In this document: positions 61,393 through 64,000 of the stretch, in pieces | How positions within the stretch are numbered: the first letter of the stretch is position 1 | Layout of the letters: each line of letters begins with the position of its first letter | DNA from: Armatimonadota bacterium | GTDB lineage: Bacteria; Armatimonadota; HRBIN16 | Reading direction: 5' to 3' | Length of the DNA stretch: 64,000 nt | Assembly: GCA_026003195.1 (NCBI GenBank) | Contig: BPGU01000002.1 | Coordinates: 1,054,001 to 1,118,000 of the forward strand | Notes under the pieces: generated by a model | Told to the model about the DNA's origin: nothing | What the model saw: the letters and a program-made list of their open reading frames with translations, nothing else | Databases searched by the model: none | Position numbers and translations under genes: made by a program

Positions 61393-62745
61393 ATGTCCAG
61401 ACGTCTGTTAGTGCTTGGTGGCGGTTCAGTGGGTGTGCACGCAGCGGCAGAGGCAGCGAAGCGAGGTGCGGAGGTGACCCTCGTCAGCGAGGGCGAGATT
61501 GGCGGGCGCACCACGTGGGATAGCCTCGTGCCCAGTAAGGTGCTGTTGACGGCGGCGGATACGCTGCTGGATGCTTGCTATGCCCCCCACCGTGGGGTGA
61601 AGGTCGCCGCAGAGGGCGCAGACCTCGCCGATCTCATGGAACGCATCCGCCAGCGCACACACCAGTGGGGTGAAATGCAGCAGCAGGCTCTGCAGCGGGC
61701 GGGAGTGCAGATCATACACGGCGTGGCATCGTTTGTCAGCCCCCATACGGTGAAGGTACAGACGGAAGAGGGTGAGCAGGAGGTCTCCTTCGATATCGCT
61801 CTCATCGCTACCGGCTCTGTGCCCATCTTCCCCCCCAGCATGAAGCCCGACGGCAAGCGCATCCTTGCGCCACGCTTCATGAGCAGCCTGCAGACTCTAC
61901 CGGAGCATCTGCTGATGGTCGGCGGTGGCGTGACGGGCAGCGAGTTCGCTTACCTGTTTCGCGTGCTGGGGGCAAAGGTGACGGTACTCACGGATATGCC
62001 ACGTTTGCTTCCTCGCGCTGAGGAGGAGGTCTCTCGGGCTCTGGAACATGCCTTCCGGCAGATGGGTATCGAGGTATGGCTCTCCTCGCCGGCGGAAAGC
62101 GTGGCAGCTAACGACGGCGGCGTACAGGTGCGCCTCGCGGATGGCAGAACGCTAGAGGGCAGCCATGCTTTCATCGCCATCGGCAGGCGGGCGGACCTGT
62201 CGCGGTTGAACCTCGAGGCGGCGGGTATACCGTCCACTCCGCAGGGAATACCCGTGAACGAATACCTGCAGTCGCCTGTGGCACACATCTACGCAGCAGG
62301 TGACGCGGCGGGACCGCCCTTCACTCTCAATCGTGGCTGGGCACAGGCGCAGGTGGCGGCACGTCATGCGCTGGGGGTGTCCACTCCGCCTTTCCGCCCC
62401 GAGCTGGTGGTTGAGGCGGTGTACACGCAACCGCAGGTGGCCCAGGTGGGGATGACTGAAACGCAGACACTTCAGCAAGGGCTAAGCGTCAGGTCGCTCT
62501 ACGCCGATTACGCCAGCAACCTGAAAGCGCAGCTGCTGGGCGAAGCTGAGGGCTTCGTGAAGCTGGTGGTAGAGGAGCACACAGGTAGGCTGCTCGGTGG
62601 ATCGGCGATCGGTCCGCACGCGGCGGATGTGCTCGCTCCGCTGGCAACGGCGATGACTTTGGGTGGGACGGTGGAGACACTGGCTTCCCTCTACCCTGCC
62701 CATCCGACGCTGGTAGAGCTGCTGTACGAGGCGGCGCGGGGGTAG
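61393..62745 (+). CDS. Flavoprotein disulfide-reductase homologue lacking the redox cysteines
   Basis: 450 residues. The FAD site ([14 protein letters not shown]), the NAD site ([14 protein letters not shown]), [11 protein letters not shown] and the C-terminal [11 protein letters not shown] with His437 and Glu442 all follow the dihydrolipoamide dehydrogenase pattern. The loop that should read GGxCxxxGCxPSK reads [13 protein letters not shown] (37-49), with Thr and Leu at the cysteine places. It cannot use a Cys pair, so it may act as a quinone reductase or transhydrogenase, as described for LpdA- or SthA-type relatives. The ATG at 61393 lies 9 bases after CTGGAGG; a GTG at 61384 is too close. 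Confidence 0.85.
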   Translation: MSRRLLVLGGGSVGVHAAAEAAKRGAEVTLVSEGEIGGRTTWDSLVPSKVLLTAADTLLDACYAPHRGVKVAAEGADLADLMERIRQRTHQWGEMQQQALQRAGVQIIHGVASFVSPHTVKVQTEEGEQEVSFDIALIATGSVPIFPPSMKPDGKRILAPRFMSSLQTLPEHLLMVGGGVTGSEFAYLFRVLGAKVTVLTDMPRLLPRAEEEVSRALEHAFRQMGIEVWLSSPAESVAANDGGVQVRLADGRTLEGSHAFIAIGRRADLSRLNLEAAGIPSTPQGIPVNEYLQSPVAHIYAAGDAAGPPFTLNRGWAQAQVAARHALGVSTPPFRPELVVEAVYTQPQVAQVGMTETQTLQQGLSVRSLYADYASNLKAQLLGEAEGFVKLVVEEHTGRLLGGSAIGPHAADVLAPLATAMTLGGTVETLASLYPAHPTLVELLYEAARG

Positions 62746-62746
62746 C

Positions 62747-63130
62747 CTACCCGACCACCGCCACCGCCTCTATCTCTACCTGCACCCCCCGCGGCAGAGC
62801 AGCTACCTGCACGGTGGAGCGAGCGGGCGGGTCGTTCGGGAAGAACTCGGCGTACACGGCGTTCACCGACGCGAACTGCCCCAGGTCGGTCAGGAAGATG
62901 GTGGTTTTGACCACATCCTGCAGGGAGGCACCCGCCGCCTGCAGCACCGCCTGCAGGTTGTACAGCACCTGTCGCGCCTGCTCGGCAGCGGTCTCGCCCA
63001 CGATTTCGCCCGTCTGCGGGTGCAGCGGTATCTGCCCCGAAGTGAAGACCATATTGCCCACGCGGATCGCCTGCGAGTAGGGTCCGATTGCTGCCGGGGC
63101 ATTGGCGGTAGTGATAACCTGTTTGGGCAT
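62747..63130 (-). CDS. RidA/YjgF-family enamine/imine deaminase
   Basis: 127 residues of the trimeric RidA fold with GPYSQAIRVGNMVFTSGQIP and PARSTVQVAALPRGVQVEIE, including the catalytic Arg and the C-terminal Glu. Removes reactive 2-aminoacrylate and related enamines. GAGGAGG precedes the ATG. Its stop is one base from the stop of the flavoprotein gene, convergent. Confidence 0.93.
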   Translation of the reverse strand: MPKQVITTANAPAAIGPYSQAIRVGNMVFTSGQIPLHPQTGEIVGETAAEQARQVLYNLQAVLQAAGASLQDVVKTTIFLTDLGQFASVNAVYAEFFPNDPPARSTVQVAALPRGVQVEIEAVAVVG

Positions 63131-63217
63131 CGTGTGTGTCCTCCTCTTGCGTAATGACAGAGCGGATGTTTTCGATTCGCTGCGCTTATCCTCTTCTCCT
63201 GCTCAGGCGGGGGCTGG

Positions 63218-63223
63218 TATAAT
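63218..63223 (+). promoter_or_regulatory. -10 box of the HAD gene, leaderless arrangement
   Basis: TGGTATAAT is a perfect extended -10 element. The box ends 6 bases before the ATG at 63230, so the transcript would begin at the start codon. No Shine-Dalgarno sequence is present in between. Confidence 0.65.
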
Positions 63224-63229
63224 GCAGAC

Positions 63230-63889
63230 ATGCACACCATTTTCCAGAATGCGCACGCCGTGTTGTTTGACCTCGACGGCACGCTCGTCGAGACGGATAT
63301 TGACTTCTCCAAACTGCGCGCGGCGACCCTGCAACTGATTACGGAGTATGGGATAGATACCCTTCCCCTGCAGCAGCTGGACGTGCTGGGGGCGGTGGAG
63401 CAGGCGGTGCAAACGTTGCGTTCCGCAGGCAGGGAAGAGGACGGTGCGGAGCTGCGCCAGCGTGCCTTCGCCCGACTGCAGGCGATGGAGATGGCTTATT
63501 GCGCCTCGCCCCGTGCCGTGCCGGGCATGTACGACCTGCTGGGTGCGCTGAAGGCGCAGGGCGTACGGATCGGCATCATCACCCGCAACGACCGCGAGGT
63601 CTCCCTGCGCACCCTGAGTGTCCTGCAGATACCTTACGATTCGCTGGTCAGTCGAGACGATGTACCACAGGTGAAGCCCCACCCGCAGCATGTGCTGGTG
63701 GTGCTGGAGAAGTGGGGGATCGCGCCCGCTCACTGCGTCGTGGTGGGCGACTACTGGATGGATGTGGAGGCGGGCAAGGCAGCAGGGTGCCGAACCGTGG
63801 GCATCTGGCGACGGGATGTGCCCATCAACCCCTTCCGCAACCATCCACCCGATGTGCTGGTGAGGGAGCTGCAGGAGCTGCTGGAGTGA
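63230..63889 (+). CDS. HAD-superfamily hydrolase (phosphoglycolate phosphatase-like)
   Basis: 219 residues with all four HAD motifs: VLFDLDGTLVETD, IGIITRNDR, QVKPHPQHV (Lys) and VVVGDYWMDVEAGKAAG. The helical cap from about 30 to 95 puts it in the C1 group with phosphoglycolate phosphatases and pyrophosphatases. It removes phosphate from a small molecule; which one is not clear. A leaderless promoter lies just upstream and an inverted repeat 45 bases downstream. Confidence 0.88.
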   Translation: MHTIFQNAHAVLFDLDGTLVETDIDFSKLRAATLQLITEYGIDTLPLQQLDVLGAVEQAVQTLRSAGREEDGAELRQRAFARLQAMEMAYCASPRAVPGMYDLLGALKAQGVRIGIITRNDREVSLRTLSVLQIPYDSLVSRDDVPQVKPHPQHVLVVLEKWGIAPAHCVVVGDYWMDVEAGKAAGCRTVGIWRRDVPINPFRNHPPDVLVRELQELLE

Positions 63890-63933
63890 GCCTGCAACGG
63901 TGCGAGCCCTGAACGATGCCAAAAGAGCGAAAC

Positions 63934-63960
63934 GGACACGGCTCGTGTCGAGCCGTGTCC
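63934..63960. repeat. Perfect 12-bp inverted repeat after the HAD gene
   Basis: GGACACGGCTCG / CGAGCCGTGTCC with a 3-base loop. No T-run follows on either strand, so it may be a weak terminator or a dispersed palindrome. Confidence 0.55.
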
Positions 63961-64000
63961 ACCGAGAAGTTTGGGCAAAGTGCCTAGCGACGGGTGTCCG

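Noticed and set aside
63751-64000. A gene entering from the right edge on the minus strand
   Set aside because: A frame ending in DTRR with a TAG at 63983-63985 is possible but only five codons are visible, too few to support a call.

Overview
The window looks like a stretch of chromosome from a moderately high-GC, diderm (Gram-negative-type) bacterium. It encodes a TonB-dependent outer-membrane receptor, lipoproteins, a flagellin behind a sigma-28-type promoter, an L27 protein without the Firmicute N-terminal extension, and a complex I cluster ordered nuoABCDHIJK without nuoEFG. The gene mix (GH172/DUF2961, GH50-like, GH106-like and GH38-like glycosidases, DUF309, phytanoyl-CoA dioxygenase, RHS proteins, decayed intergenic repeats) would fit an Armatimonadota-like or other deep-branching, perhaps hot-spring, bacterium. 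That placement is an inference; no rRNA marker lies in the window.

Layout. 1-1.2 kb: two exported proteins. 1.7-7 kb: phosphopentomutase, a nucleotidyltransferase fused to a degenerate phosphomannomutase domain, and a nucleoside permease. 7.0-7.4 kb: a structured intergenic repeat and tRNA-Ala. 7.4-13.2 kb: a minus-strand run ending in recN (membrane protein fused to a THEP1-type NTPase, secreted TPR protein, NAD kinase, RecN). 13.5-14.3 kb: a decayed IS630 element. 14.6-15.6 kb: ispH behind a -10 box that implies a leaderless mRNA. 15.6-22.2 kb: a signalling operon (TonB receptor, YfiR-like protein, hybrid histidine kinase, REC-PAS-GGDEF regulator). 22.3-22.6 kb: tRNA-Glu/Leu/Val cluster with a strong promoter. 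22.7-27.8 kb: PflX-type radical SAM protein and two exported glycosidase-like proteins. 28-31.2 kb: rplU-rpmA-obg-proB. 31.3-32.4 kb: an insertion sequence plus an adjacent MITE-like copy. 32.5-34.2 kb: PII-like protein, cupin, YdjC/ChbG deacetylase.

34.2-46.5 kb is an accessory island. A complete secreted RHS protein and its TPR partner (41.5-46.5 kb) are followed downstream on the same strand by five displaced copies of the RHS core 3' end. Several keep a different Cys-rich or papain-like tip and are followed by a small membrane, ankyrin or unknown gene, which suggests a stockpile of toxin tips and immunity genes. Two toxin-antitoxin modules (hicBA and a doc/AbrB-type pair) sit among the fragments.

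46.7-54.6 kb: a GH106-like protein, DUF309, flagellin and a divergent GH38-like protein. 54.7-60.3 kb: the nuo cluster with nth at its end; nuoD carries a one-base frameshift. 60.4-63.9 kb: PhyH dioxygenase, a cysteine-less flavoprotein disulfide-reductase homologue, RidA and a HAD phosphatase.

Gene starts were chosen by Shine-Dalgarno position and family N-termini. Functions come from motif reading; no database search was possible.
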